From Lateolabrax maculatus (taxonomy: Eukaryota; Chordata; Actinopteri; Acropomatiformes; Lateolabracidae): a stretch of DNA of 64,000 bases. The stretch lies in contig CM062211.1 of the NCBI GenBank assembly GCA_031216445.1, positions 17,444,001 through 17,508,000 on the forward strand, read 5' to 3'. The position numbers and the translations under genes are program-made. Of the stretch, positions 49,302 through 60,890 are shown in pieces (the stretch's first letter is position 1; every line of letters starts with the position of its first letter). The notes under the pieces were generated by a model. That model made no database searches, was not told the origin of the DNA, and was given only the letters and a program-made list of their open reading frames with translations.

Positions 49302-52300
49302 TAAATATACTGGATTTATGCAGGAAACAATGAGGCCACCTCTCTCCAGTCGAGCACCAAAGAGGAAGTGAAAGTGAGGGCACTTCCTGTTAAAATTGTG
49401 CCGACAACTTTCAAAACCCCTTGCAAATGTAACCAAATGCAACGTTTAATAGAGAAAACCAACATGATCCTAGGAAACGAAGCAACACTTTCAGTACAGT
49501 TTTTGATCATGTTTTGACGGGAATAACTAAATATAGTTCCTGCTATGACAGCTGGTGGAAGAAGTGACAGACTACTAAAAATCACCTCCCGCATGTCTGT
49601 TCTCCTCAGTTAAGCTGCTGAAGTCGCAGCTTTCACTAGCAGCTCATTCTTGTAATTTTTAGAAATTGCTCATTGCTCATAAATGTAAAAAGTAAATGGA
49701 CAAAAATTGCCACAAGAACAGATTTTGACCTTTTCAAGAAACATTTAAGTCTACATAACAAGCATGTCACGGACAAAACTAGAGCTAAAATTGTGCTGGA
49801 TAAAAAGAGGCCATGCATTAGTGATAAAGACAGTAGTTTTAGGTAGTTAACAAATGCCAAACCAAATCCCAAACACCCCTAAAATGCTAAACTTTAAAAA
49901 CCTTTGCCGTGTAATAAGTGAGCAATATGCTCTTCAGAGTTAAACAGTTTATTAGTAATGTTTAGTAAATTAGCATTTCCACTGTTCCTGCAAAATAAAG
50001 GGAATTTGAGGTGTTAAATACAGAGATTTAAGACACTGAATTTAAACTAAGCCAAAACCAACAGGGTGGAGAAGAGGAAACAGGCTTTATGGGAAATGTG
50101 GTCTTAATTTTGAGGAACTGTAGCAATAACATTGCCATTAGAGAGACAAAGGTTACCAGTGTCAGCCATGGTGTAAATTGTTCTCGATAATTTCACCCAC
50201 TCAGATCAACGTTAACTGCAGAGTGATGAATTGATGTTTAACAAGACTAAGAGTTTACAGCCACGCCAGCAGCTCTGTCAGGCTGTACTTAGGCACAATG
50301 GTGGTTTAGGCTGACTTCAGCATGCACGCATAATGACAATGTTAACATGCAAATTTGCATCTGGTATAATATACCATGTTAACTATCTAACGTGTTATCA
50401 TGCCAACACTTGTTAATTATTTGGATAATGGTGGAAACATGGATGCTTCCTAAAGAGAAAGTGCCAAGTGAGACATTATTACTGAGGAGCTGCTATTCAA
50501 AGCCTTTAAGGTCTGTCTGCCTCTATTGAATCGCTATAGATTCTTTATTATGTGCCCTAAGACAGCAAATTATTAAACTCAGTTCCAGTATTTGCATTGA
50601 ACGGCTTTAATAAAGATGTAACCTTTTATATTTTCTATCGAGATATAAAATTATCTTGATTGCCATTTAGTTGGATTTATAAATGTATTTTTGATATACT
50701 GTATTTACCGTATATGTTTAAGGATATACACCCACATATACCACCAATGTGGAAAATGGTGGTGTAGAAATCAGATTCACATTCTTCTGTTATTTACCGT
50801 TGTTTTTTTCTCTCCGTCCACTCCCACATTCTCATCTCAGTTTACTCACAGTTTGTCCTCGACGTTCCCTCACCCCAAACTCACCCACTCACACTTTGGC
50901 CCCATGCTCTCCCCTCCGCAACCGGCCTCCTGCTCCTCTCAGGTGATGATCACCTATCGAGCACCAGTTCACACAATCGTTTGGTCAATGCTCTAATTGC
51001 GTTTTCTCTCTATGTGGGCTGCACAGGGAGGGGATCGATCATCAGCTAATGAGAGATGTTGGGCGGGGAGGGGGGGGAGTAGAAGCGAAAAGCCGGTTGT
51101 TCTAAAAAGAGACTACTGTATATGAGCTCTAACCCTCCTCCTCCTCCTCTATTAAATGGTCTCGTTGCTATCATTCCTGCATCTCGGCTTCATTATAGCC
51201 CACACAGTATTGACCTTAAGTCAGACCTATCAATATCCACACACACACACGCAAAGGAGTTATGTGAACGGTCCAAAGCAATGCGGCTTTACTGTGAAAA
51301 AGTTGATGAACCCTTGAATTTTGTCCAACAAAAATCTGTCCCTTTTTGCAGTAAAAAAAACACATCAAAGGTATTTTTAAACGTATTACTATTATTTTCT
51401 ATTATTAACATCGAGGAACAATCAGAAATACTTTGAATGCCACCTTCAAGCCTCTGAGTGGACAGGCCAATGTATGTGTTTGATAGACATCAGGGGTTAT
51501 AGGTTACAGGCTTGTTAGGAGGAATAAAAAACAATTTCAGCATCTAAACTGACCGGCGTTGAAAGTTTCTACATCTAACCAGCTAATTAGCTATCTAGCC
51601 TGCAAGCTGACGTTACCGGTGCACTTTCCCGCCGTGAGATGTTCGGTAGGTCGTTCATCACGCCGAGGTGCAGGACAAGACGAATGTCCTTGTTTGTTGG
51701 AAAGGAGAAGACATTAGCTCGAAAGCTAATGTAGTTTGCAGTTCAGCGCTACGAAATCTGGAAGGCTGCTCTTCATCAGCCCAGGATGAAACAGCAATGA
51801 TACTGTTTTATTCAAATACTGTTGGTAAAATACAATGATTTGATTGGCTCTATGCAAAAAAAGTTCTCTGTTTACATTGACAGACAATGAAGCAAAAGGA
51901 TTTTGACTCTTGTAATGAACAGGCAGAGAGTGCAGCTGAGAAACAAAATAATATAAAATACAAATTGATCCCTTCTGGTTGCTGTAAAAAAGTAACTCAA
52001 CACATGGAAATCAGTGTTTCCACTTCCTTCTGGTTCAAAGTTTCAGGTGTAATCACATCCAACAGTGATGTCACCGTGTACTGACACACCCTCAAGTACA
52101 CTTCGACATCGCTGCAGTAAAGTGAGAAGTTTGCTGGTGTTAACTTGCTCTTTAAAGGAGAGGCATTTACAGAGCAGATATGAATAGGTGTGGATCGTCA
52201 CTTTAATCATCCTTTCATTCCTGTCATACTTCCCAATACGACTCCAGTGCAACAAATGAGGGACAAAAAGCATTGTGAAGTCCAGCCAGAGCTAATATAA

Positions 52301-54509
52301 GGCTTTAGCAGTCTTGAATTAGTCAGATAGGTGTGGGTATCTTCATCCTGGCAGTGGTGGGTAGCTTTATTGCCCAGTGTTGTATCCCGGCAACAAACCG
52401 GCATGCGACCACCAGCACGTATCCATCCGCCACAGCTCAGCGGAGAGACACTGTTTGGGGAAACACAAAGAGGGACTTTGTGCTCAAAAAAGACTGCAAA
52501 TTTGGAAGATATCCACATATTAGCTTCAGGAGGGGATCACTTCAGAGCCGCCGTAGACAGGAGAAATGAATGCAGTGACCAATAACCCTTTCAGCCTACA
52601 GTGCACGTGGCATCCGAGTTAAACTGCCCCCTAAAGTGGATTATTATGAGAGGTGTTTGTGTTTTTTATAGCTCCATATTCGTTACAAGACTCTCACAAC
52701 CACAGTGACGAAATGAAAACACTTTTCCTCATCTGTCTCTGCCTCATCCTGTCGTTTTCCCGCTCTCCCTTTCACTTTCTCTTCCTCTCTCGCCGCTGCT
52801 TTCGGTGAGTGAGTGGGCTGCATATTGATTTTTAGTGTTGAACTTGCGTGGCTCTCTCTCTCTCTCTCTCTCTCTCGCTCTCCCTTTCGCCCCCACAGAC
52901 ACAAACTGACGGAGAAGTTGATTAGGAGCAGCTCTAAATATATCCTCCACCTCCTCCACCTCCTCCTCCTCTTCTTCTTCTTCCTCTTCCTCTCTTCCCT
53001 CTCTCTCTTGCTTGCTCCCTCACCCACTCGCTCTCTCCCACACCGGTTCAATCGCTCATTCTCCGCATTTTCTCTCTCCGATTCGCCTGGACGCTGCTCT
53101 GCCAACAGCTTTCTCTTCCTCTCTCCATTTCCTTTCCACTCGCTCTGAGCATATCATTTGTCAACCCCCCCAAAAAAAAGAATACAGAGAGATATAGAGA
53201 CACAGGCAGCGTTGCCAGGTTTGGCTGAAAATCATATGATAATTTGACCAATTCAGGACTGATGGGTAGAATTTTCTGTGGTGTCCATTTTCTGAATCTT
53301 GGGGGACTAAACATTAACTTTATTTCTCAGTGGGCATGTTTAGATACTGAAGTCAATAGGAAACATCACACACATGTACGCGTGTCAACACACACACACT
53401 GTAGTTACATACACACACCTTTCTGTCTTTCTGCTGTGTCTTTTCTGCATGATTCCCCACATCACCTGAATGAACCCCTACACAATCATACGAGCATGCA
53501 AGGAAACACATGCAAAATATACACACACACACATCGGCAGCAACACATGCATGAAGCTTACTCAGATTTTCATGAAAACATACCAATAATTTACAGTTAA
53601 TTTTTAGGAGGGGATCAGTTTTTCAGATTTTTACTGGATTTTATGTGTACACATATGCAAACTTTGTTTTGTTTGTGTTTTCTTTACAAAAGACAGCGAT
53701 CACTGCAGTTTGACATAAACAAGGTCCGGTTGCGACCACAACACTTCCGAATACTTAGAGTAAAAAGAAATGAAGAGGAAATTGGACAGATAATGTAAAA
53801 CTGGAAAGAAAAGTGGTTAAATTCACTTGTTTTTAAAGTCATTTTGTGGAGACTTTTCAGTATCACTTTTCTTCTTTCTGTATCCTTTATAAAGAATTGA
53901 TAAGTTGTATATAATTATAATTATAAATAAATGATTTACTGATTCTTTATAGAGCCACTATAAGCTATAACTAACAACAACAGTTGAGTTGTCAGGTAGT
54001 GAAAAAGCCCTTTATTTGGTTTATATCCACCTCCAGCATGATTTGCTTGTACAAATGTGCGGTTCAAATGTTAATAAGTCATCGTTTAAGGGTTAAAGAG
54101 TGATCACTTTCTCCGAAGCCATCATGTCTGCATTTATGAATGTTAGTTAGTCCTTAATGAGATAAGTGGTCAAATGCAGGAGTCTTCCTGACTCACTAAG
54201 AAGCTAAAAAGAAAAAAGAAAGTGACATACTGGAGGATAAACACCAGACAAAGGGATTTCTCACAGCCTGGCAACCCAGTTGTTGTAATTTGTAGTGTTA
54301 TAAAGCCATTAGCTGCAAATTATTATCCTTTTATAAATGAGGCCTTATTAGAAAGTGGTAACAAATTTTCATGCAATAATAACATATTGCAAATTGTTCT
54401 GTTTTTGTTTGTACAAAAATCTGTTTGTGTTGCTTTCAGCTCATTCACCAGCTTTCCCGGGACAGATCAATGCACAGGGCACTTTGCTGTCTAACACAGT
54501 GTCATTTCT
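49302..54509. other. Gene-free stretch
   Basis: No exon is supported. It contains A/T-rich DNA at 50.5-50.8 kb, a diverged repeat-like block at about 51.54-51.80 kb with 'agctaattagctatctagc' wording, and CT-rich DNA at 52.7-53.15 kb. A good-looking splice acceptor ('ctctccctttcgcccccacag', ending at 52,899) is followed by low-complexity CT-rich sequence with no donor that I can defend. Confidence 0.45.
52851..52876 (+). repeat. (CT)n microsatellite in a pyrimidine-rich block
   Basis: Thirteen CT units inside a broader T/C-rich region (52,740-53,150). That region also generates long leucine/serine-rich + frames and arginine/glutamate-rich minus frames, which are not credible genes. Confidence 0.85.
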
Positions 54510-54895
54510 GATACTGCTACTGGGGAGTGTCACATTTGAAAATGGTGTTTTGGCCACTTGTTGGCAACAGAAACAAGCTGTAAACACGACACATCTGATG
54601 AGTCTAACCCTCCATTTAGCCCTGTTTTGCCGTCCACTGACTCTTGAGGGAAATATCTGGCGCCTCGGCTGTTAAATGTTCCATTTTCTCCACCAGCTAG
54701 TCGCCAACCGTGTCTGTCGGCCGTTTGCTGCTTGGGCAGGCATTTTTTAAATCAAAACGATGGGCTGAAAGGCACTAAAACGCTCTGTGGGAACTGCTGT
54801 GTCGGGTGATGATTCTCTGTGGGTCACTATGAGCAACACCTTCCACATTACACATTAAATAAAATATATACAATTTTAAATAAACACAGAAAATG
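54510..54895 (+). repeat. Probable teleost dispersed repeat
   Basis: Carries the ordered phrases 'ggccacttgttggcaacag', 'agctgtaaacacgacac', 'ctgatgagtctaaccctcca', 'ccgtccactgactctt', 'ctgtgggtcactatgagcaac' and 'acattacacatta'. I associate these with a repeat found widely in spiny-rayed fish. The overlapping + frame at 54,355-54,675 is a by-product. Class unknown. Confidence 0.45.
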
Positions 54896-55086
54896 TCATG
54901 TGTTTTCATAAAAATCTGAAATATTGGATCCAACAGATACGGAGAGTTACGGAGGGTCGCTTTCCTGGCCGTATGTTTGCGCCACTTTGCCCTCCTCCCC
55001 AGATTTAAACCTCATTTCCTTCTCCCGGTTTTTACGCCGAGGCTGATGTGGAGCTGAGCAGCCAACCGCTCCGCTCATTGTTTGAA

Positions 55087-55109
55087 GGGGGGGGGGGGGG
55101 GGGGGGGGG
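55087..55109 (+). repeat. Poly-G run (about 23 G)
   Basis: An uninterrupted G homopolymer on the + strand. It can form a G-quadruplex, and its length is likely to be uncertain in sequencing. Confidence 0.9.
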
Positions 55110-55553
55110 TTCTCATAAACGGAGCATTTTTCAGACAATGAGCACGTGGGCGTATGGCTTTAGGCATATTTGACAGGATCAAATGACTTACACAGAAAAG
55201 AAAATTCTGTCGTTTATGAAATAATCCCCCTATACTTATTTCATCCACATCCTCTCCTCTGCTTATTTTTGCTTTTCTTCTCACCTCCAAGCCCCCCACT
55301 CTTAAATGGATTGAGGTAAAATGGGAATCTGTATTCAGTGGGTGGTTTTACGAATACACCGACTTTGTTTAGATTTGAAATGCACATCACACATGCGTGA
55401 TGACATAAACCTCAAGGCCTGTTCTCAGATCTGCCTGATTTTGTGGAATAAAGAAGCTGGGGGAACTACAAGGTGTTTATCATGCTGATATTGTTTTGGC
55501 TCCGTCCGTGTGCATGTGGTTTATGATGAACACGTGTGTAAGAGCATGTACCT

Positions 55554-55555
<2 letters not shown>

Positions 55556-55588
<33 letters not shown>
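55556..55588. repeat. (TG)n microsatellite
   Basis: About 16 TG/GT units followed by a short GA run. Confidence 0.9.
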
Positions 55589-55596
<8 letters not shown>

Positions 55597-58419
55597 TCCG
55601 AGGGCTTTTTAATCCTTTGCTGAATAGCGGGATCAGCGAGTTCAAACGGGCGGGGACAGCACAGGGTGTGTGTTCACACAGAGGCAGCTGATTGTAGTCA
55701 TTTGCATACCCAGTTCACAGAGCTACATGAGTGTGAATCCTGGTTTGTGCCGTGCTGTTTCGCCCACCTACCTGACTCACCATACGGCATCTGTTTGCCC
55801 CTTTTTTCTGTCATAATGCGTATCGTCACAGGTCAGCAGGAGTTATTCTTTCTGTTACCGTAGTTACTGTATATAGTACACTTGGATTTACTTTCTGGAG
55901 TGTACTTTACTCATTAAACTAAACATTGTACTTTTAATTGGAATAATTATATATTATTATTCATAATACCACGGACACTGAGAATCCTCAGTTCTGTTTG
56001 GCTCATGTATTACTGACCACTCTTGACGCAGGCCGTGTGTTCAGTTTGAAAAGGCATTGAGTAAAAGGTTTGTGGAGTAGCAGGAAACTTAAAGTATTTG
56101 AGCTACATTTATGATAAGAAAAAAGTGAGAATAAAAAATGAAAAAAAATTGTGGAACTTCTTCAGATAGAATGATTTACATTCACTACCTTATAATCCAC
56201 TCTTTGTGTTTAGATCAAGATGTTTTTTCTCAAAATGGCACAGATGCTGATGTTTCTTTTGCTTCAGGGAAGTCGATTGTGTATGTGGAGCAGTTGGAAA
56301 AGCAAAACTGACCAATCAAAATTGTCTCACCAATTGTTTTGGTGTCATGCTTATTCCTGAAAAGACTACTTACCAAAATCTTTCACCATCATTCACAACA
56401 TCGTTGTGAATTCATTAATGAACTATAAGCTGTTCAAAACACTAAGAATTATTGCTAATTAATGGTCAACTTTGCGGTTGATTCAGAGATAAACAGAAAC
56501 GAGCTGTGACAGTTAACACGAACGCCTTCCAATGAAACTTGTTCAACAAAAGAAAATCTAGAAAAAGAACAAATTGCAGACACATTCCCCGACAGTTGGC
56601 TCAACACGTACTGTAGCTCCAAAGATGAAAACAGAGTTTTATATAAAGGGAAGGCAGCTGTAAAGATGATGATTAAACCCTTACAGTCAATAATCTCACC
56701 CTTCTATTCTCTCATACAGACAGGTGTATTTCCTGTATGCATTGCTAACTTGCGCAGATGCACCATCACGTACTCCGAGACGTCAGCCCTGCCAACACGA
56801 TTATTATGCAGAAATTAGACCCGTGCAGAGGAGAGCTAACTCTGTTTGATCTCTCCGATGTGCGTGCGTTCACGCGAGCGTTGGTGTCTATATGAGCGCA
56901 AGGGACCGAAAATAGAGACAGAGGAAGAGGAGAGAGATGCTGTCAACTCTCTCCATCCTCCTCCTCCTCGCTGAAGCAGATGTCCAATTGAGTCTATTTA
57001 AAGCCAGTGCAGTATGGCTGCTGATGCTGAGAGCGCCGAGCTGTAGCTTTGCATTACCGTTGTCTTACCTACAGCGCGCTCGACTCGCAGCTCAAATTCT
57101 CTTCCATGTGAACGAGCGTTTCCGCTCCGCAGAATGTCAGCTGGAAATTACCTCAAAGCTCATTATTGAACCCGCAAACCCCAATTTAGGGGATTTTAGC
57201 TGGTGCTCTAATTGTGCACGGTTTAAATATCCAAAAACCAACAAAGAAATGCAGCATTATCAAGCTAAAACAAGAGTTCTGTCTTATACTCAAATGTTTT
57301 TTTCCAAAGCCAACCGTCTAAAATGAAACTAGCAGTTTCCTGTCAAGCTGACCATTATCTGCGAGTGCATATGCAACGACTAACATCATAACCCTGAAAA
57401 TAACTAACCACTTGTTTCCGACGGCTTTGGCAGAGACTTTTAGTCCCACTCTGTTCTCTTGTCCCAGACAATTATCTGAAACAGACACAGTTCTGACACT
57501 CTTTGTTTTTGTTTTTTGTTGTTTTATTCTTCTTCCAGCGGGGCTCATCTGTTTGTTCCCAGCAGACAGACAGGAGCTCTGAATGGGCGGGACTTGGCTG
57601 TTGCCTTGTCATTCTTCGCCACAGATGACGCACCTGCTGCCATGTCTAGGGGAGGGGGGGAAAAGAAAGAAAAAAAAAAACCCAAAGATAAAAAAAACAG
57701 TTATCAACAGGATGTGGTGGTGTCAGACAGGAAGTCAGCGCTGACAGGGGTTTGCAGAGGGCGAGGTGCTCTGCAGGGCTGTGATGATGCCTTCACTTAG
57801 TAATTGCAACACATGTCTTTGGAAAGCTGCAGCAGCTTCATGTGGTGGTTTCTGGGCAGCTTTAGTTGGATAATGAAACATTAGATCATCAATTGAGCTT
57901 CAGTCTTAAACCGGCTTTTGGGGGACGTTTTTCATTTGAATTGGTGTATAAATGCTTTAATAATGTTTCTATAATTTCTTTAAAGAGTGATTGCAGGTAA
58001 ATCTAGAAACAGTGAACTACTCTTTTATTCTTGTGTTAACGTTTTCCTCTTTTTTTTTTTTTTTTGAAGTCAGTTGATAATTTCACACTGTTACACACAC
58101 TTACAATAAGTGTCTTGCAGTGATCTGCCTCGCCTTAAAATACTCAAACATGTTAAATTGCGTGTGAAACACACTGACAAAAAAAAAAAAAAATCCTCAA
58201 AAGGAGGTTAAAGCCTAAAATTAAAACAAAAAAAAAGGCATTGAGGTGGATACTTTTTGCAGTGTGCAAATTCTGGAGTATGCCAGCCATGAAAAGGTGT
58301 GTAAACTCGATTCCCCCCGGTGTATTTAAAGAAAAAAGAAAAAGAAACGGGTAAATGAGTTTCCCAGGTGGGGTTTAGCCTCTACTGTACATCTCTGCAT
58401 TTCCAGCAGCAGCCTCTCC
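55589..58419. other. Gene-free stretch upstream of the promoter
   Basis: No supported exon. The + frame at 56,937-57,326 has a hydrophobic start (MLSTLSILLLLAEAD), but its length is within chance expectation for 64 kb and it has no recognisable domain. T or A runs occur at 58,050-58,065 and 58,181-58,193. A TATTTAAAG word at about 58,322 is the only TATA-like candidate near the promoter below. Confidence 0.45.
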
Positions 58420-58486
58420 GTGGAACAGGGACCGGAGGAAGCTCAGAGACGCGTCTGCAGAGCGCAGGCTGCGTACGGGAGGGGGC

Positions 58487-58551
58487 GGAGGGAGAGAGGG
58501 AGAGAGAGAGGGAAAGAGAGACAGAGACAGAGGGAGAGAGAGAGAGAGAGC
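58487..58551 (+). repeat. GA-rich leader tract
   Basis: Degenerate (GA)n with GGGA and GACA interruptions on the + strand, upstream of the predicted start codon. Such purine tracts are common near vertebrate promoters and can bind GAGA-type factors. It also generates the spurious R/E-rich frames nearby. Confidence 0.8.
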
Positions 58552-58709
58552 TGTGACAGCGCTCATCACCCACTGAACAACCAGGACGGGTTGCATCCGA
58601 GCAATCGCTGCCATTCGCAGACGGAGTTTACAGCCTTTGCGCCGCTTTTTCTTTCGATCTTTTTCTGCCGCACCCCCTCCCTCTCCCGGTGCTGCCCAGC
58701 CAGTCGACC

Positions 58710-58762
58710 ATGGTTTCTATAATTTCAGACCTGGACCCTCTGAAAAGCTGGAACGTGTTAAG
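58710..58762 (+). CDS. Predicted first coding exon, gene not identified (partial)
   Basis: The start is ATG in the context GTCGACCATGG, a near-ideal Kozak site, and it is the first ATG in about 160 bases of GC-rich leader. The frame reads MVSIISDLDPLKSWNVLR, with the last codon split or ended by AG|GTAAGC, a textbook splice donor. Without splicing, a stop follows at once, which supports a short first exon. The protein would continue in exons beyond the window. The DLDPLKSWNVL stretch is polar and uncharged-mixed, with no signal peptide or transmembrane segment. I do not recognise the family and assign no function. The CpG-rich surroundings and DR1-bearing intron fit a regulated vertebrate gene. 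The main alternative is a chance ATG in a CpG-rich non-coding exon. Even then the donor suggests transcription. Confidence 0.5.
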
Positions 58763-58768
58763 GTAAGC
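58763..58768 (+). other. Splice donor GTAAGC
   Basis: AG|GTAAGC at the end of the predicted exon has strong complementarity to U1 snRNA. It decides the 3' boundary of the exon. Confidence 0.55.
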
Positions 58769-58851
58769 GCCCGGTCAGTTTCTCCACAGCTTCGCCATTG
58801 TGAACGGTGTGATAGCAGAAGAGGGGCTAGAGACACAAGTGCGCCGGTGTG

Positions 58852-58873
58852 TTTTTTTTTTTTTTTTTTTTTT
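58852..58873 (+). repeat. Poly-T run (22 T)
   Basis: An uninterrupted T homopolymer about 90 bases into the predicted intron. Confidence 0.9.
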
Positions 58874-59023
58874 GCGGGGGGTGAAAATAAGGGTGGGACG
58901 TGTCGCGAGCAGGAGGTCGCCGCCTCTGGTTCCGGCAGCTGCGGTGCGTAATTACGCACGGATTGCGCCAGTTCGGCCAGAATCTGCGCCGAGCACAGCG
59001 CTGTCTCCACTTTCCGAGCTCCT

Positions 59024-59048
59024 CCCCCCCCCCCCCCCCCCCCCCCCC
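59024..59048 (+). repeat. Poly-C run (about 25 C)
   Basis: A C homopolymer (G on the minus strand), about 260 bases downstream of the predicted donor. It has G-quadruplex/i-motif potential. Open frames running through it (for example 58,900-59,466 on +) are proline-rich artefacts on one side of the run. Confidence 0.9.
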
Positions 59049-59495
59049 GCTCTGTCAGGAGTCTGACGCATGCAAGCTGCTCCGTGTCTGCGTACATCTC
59101 ATTAACCCCCGCCGCTGCCCCGCACGGCGCTCCATCATCACCAGCATCTCCAAACTTCGTCCATTCCAGCTTAGAAGTAAGAATAACACTCATTTATCAC
59201 CATCAACCCCCCACCCCCCCGCACCCTCCGCTCCCCCCTCCCCTCTCCTTCCACCCATGCTGATTTGGTCCCACCAAATGTTGAAGAGCCAGAGGAAAAG
59301 TATGCCCCTCCAGGAATTTATGTTGAAACATTTACTCATGGCTGATTGCCTGCAACAGAGCGCTTTTAGAGAACATTCAATTTTATCTCCCGAGCTGCAA
59401 AACATGTTTTCAGAGCTGCTCCAGCAACACAGCCGTTTAGTAGTTGGCAGGAGGAGGCGGTTCTGACACAGATTTGATTCACTGAGCCTCCCCTG

Positions 59496-59508
59496 AGGTC
59501 AAAGGTGA
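59496..59508 (+). promoter_or_regulatory. DR1-like nuclear-receptor element
   Basis: AGGTCA A AGGTGA has one mismatch in the second half-site. It lies about 0.73 kb downstream of the predicted exon and is the first of three DR1-type sites in this intron. Confidence 0.4.
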
Positions 59509-59589
59509 AACCTTCTCCCGCTCACCTTGTCCTCCGTGAGCACTCTTCCTTTTTTGTCAAACAGCTATTAGGCTCACAGGCGGGACACG

Positions 59590-59760
59590 AGGCTCTATCT
59601 CGGACCTGCAAATCACCATGAATACATTCACTGTCATTAAGCATCTCAGCGGAAAAGCCTATGAATTTAAAAGCTGGATTTTTAAAAGGCCTTGTCCCTG
59701 AATATTTCAGCCATTTGATAAATAAGTCATTATTCCCTCGACAGACTCGGCGGCAGGGAC
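59590..59760. promoter_or_regulatory. Candidate conserved non-coding element
   Basis: A non-repetitive block with CATGAATACATTCACTGTCATTAAG, TATGAATTTAAAAG, CTGAATATTTCAGCC (near-palindromic) and GATAAATAAGTCATTATTCC. Typical enhancer texture; no alignment. Confidence 0.35.
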
Positions 59761-60044
59761 TATCGCAAATTCTATTTTAGAAACGAAGAGAGCAGACAGA
59801 ACCCTCAAGACCCCCAAATTATTCTTTTAATGCTGCCTCTCCCCTCTTTTATCATTTTGTCCCCCCCCCCGCCCTCCATCCCACCATCATTATTCCCAAA
59901 TCCAAAATAGAAAAACGAGTGGAGTAATGTAGAGCAGGCATATTTCAGTCAACTGCTGATGGACGAGGGGGGGGCTAAATGATGTCATTTCCAAACAGGC
60001 AGCGATGACCATCCACACTGAGAAATAGGGCATGCGGCTGACCC

Positions 60045-60045
<1 letters not shown>

Positions 60046-60083
<38 letters not shown>
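60046..60083. repeat. (CA)n microsatellite
   Basis: About 19 CA units. Confidence 0.9.
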
Positions 60084-60085
<2 letters not shown>

Positions 60086-60119
60086 ATAAATAGCGGCAGC
60101 GGAGGCTCTGTGGACACAC

Positions 60120-60345
60120 TCCCCTCTCCTCTCGGTCTATTTGCTTAACGGGGACAGATCTCCTGGTAGCATTAGAAATGTCACTTTTAGCTAATTTAAG
60201 CACAGATGAGGAGTTAATAATTGGCGTGCGGCCTGGCAGCAGCCCTGTTAGCTTTGAAGTTGAAAGGTCAAAGGTCAAAAGGGGCAAATTGAAGTTTGAA
60301 ATGGACAAATATTGCGCAAACTTTTGCAGAGACCCGGGGGAGAGT
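60120..60345. promoter_or_regulatory. Enhancer-like block containing a perfect DR1
   Basis: About 225 non-repetitive bases between a CA repeat and a GGAA-rich tract. It holds TAGCTAATTTAAGC, GAGTTAATAATTGGC, the DR1 at 60,265-60,277 and a GGGGCAAATTGAAG stretch. Part of it is open in frames on both strands, which is unusual. No ATG context or splice site supports coding use. Confidence 0.45.
60265..60277 (+). promoter_or_regulatory. DR1 nuclear-receptor element
   Basis: AGGTCA A AGGTCA, a perfect direct repeat with one-base spacing, followed by AAAGG. It is the consensus for HNF4, COUP-TF and RXR-containing dimers. Confidence 0.6.
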
Positions 60346-60379
60346 TTATTATCTGCTGTTGAGTCGGATCAGTTGTTGG

Positions 60380-60440
60380 GAAGGAAGGAAGGAAGCAAAG
60401 GAGGAGTGAGAAAAGGAAGGAAGGATGGAAGGAGGGAAAG
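60380..60440 (+). repeat. (GGAA)n-rich tract
   Basis: Degenerate GGAA/GGAAGGA units. These are ETS-type cores in tandem as well as a decayed microsatellite. Confidence 0.7.
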
Positions 60441-60604
60441 AGGAGATGGAGGATTATTTACCTCCCCTCTGTCTCTCGTCTCTTCTCTTTATTAAACCTT
60501 TGGTCTTCCAGATTAGAGGCAGGAGCAGCTGTCCCTCTCCAAAGAGAGCGCATCTTAATAAAGACCAGCTTACCGCCGGCCCGTCACTCACACTCTCTCG
60601 GGGT

Positions 60605-60890
60605 CACACACACACATACACAAACACACACACACTCACACACACACACATACGAGCACACACACACACACATACGAGCACACACACAAATGAGCACTCA
60701 CGCCCACAAACGCACTTCTCAATCATTTATGATAATGAAGCACCTCGGCGGCGTTCACTGCATCGTTTTCTCCCTAATGAGACTCACCTCCGTCACGCTC
60801 AGACACACACACACACACACACACTTCACACACACACACTCATATCATAAACACAGCATTAACAAGAAAGTGTGTGTGTGTGTGTGTGTG
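60605..60890. repeat. CA-rich cryptic repeats and a short TG run
   Basis: Interrupted CA stretches lie at 60,605-60,700 (including two copies of 'catacgagcacacacacac') and 60,803-60,840, with a TG run at about 60,870-60,890. Between them is an ordinary sequence that includes TCATTTATGATAATGAAGC. Confidence 0.8.

Larger units (their letters stand above)
58420..59160 (+). promoter_or_regulatory. CpG-rich promoter-like region
   Basis: CpG dinucleotides are conspicuously dense here compared with the preceding 58 kb (for example 'gacgcgtctgcagagcgcaggctgcgtacggg' and 'cgcgagcaggaggtcgccgcc'). The region spans a GA-rich leader, the first coding exon and the start of the intron. No strong TATA box is close, as is usual for CpG-island promoters. 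The transcription start is probably between about 58,430 and 58,600, but this is inference. Confidence 0.6.

Noticed and set aside
32360..52640. Shared 'tccactttagggggc' at about 32,369 and, reversed, at about 52,626
   Set aside because: The similarity is limited to about 15 bases, with unrelated flanks, so a repeat or paired regulatory site is not supported.
52891..53148. Possible exon after a strong splice acceptor ending at 52,899
   Set aside because: The downstream sequence is CT-rich, its translation is leucine/serine repeats, and I could find no credible donor.
56937..57326. 129-codon + frame with a hydrophobic start
   Set aside because: A frame of this length is expected by chance several times in 64 kb of six-frame translation. 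It has no known domain, splice context or clean signal-peptide cleavage site.
58900..59466. 188-codon + frame, the longest in the window
   Set aside because: It runs through the 25-C homopolymer and proline-rich low-complexity DNA. Its frame would change with any error in the run. The right half has ordinary-looking residues but no recognisable domain.
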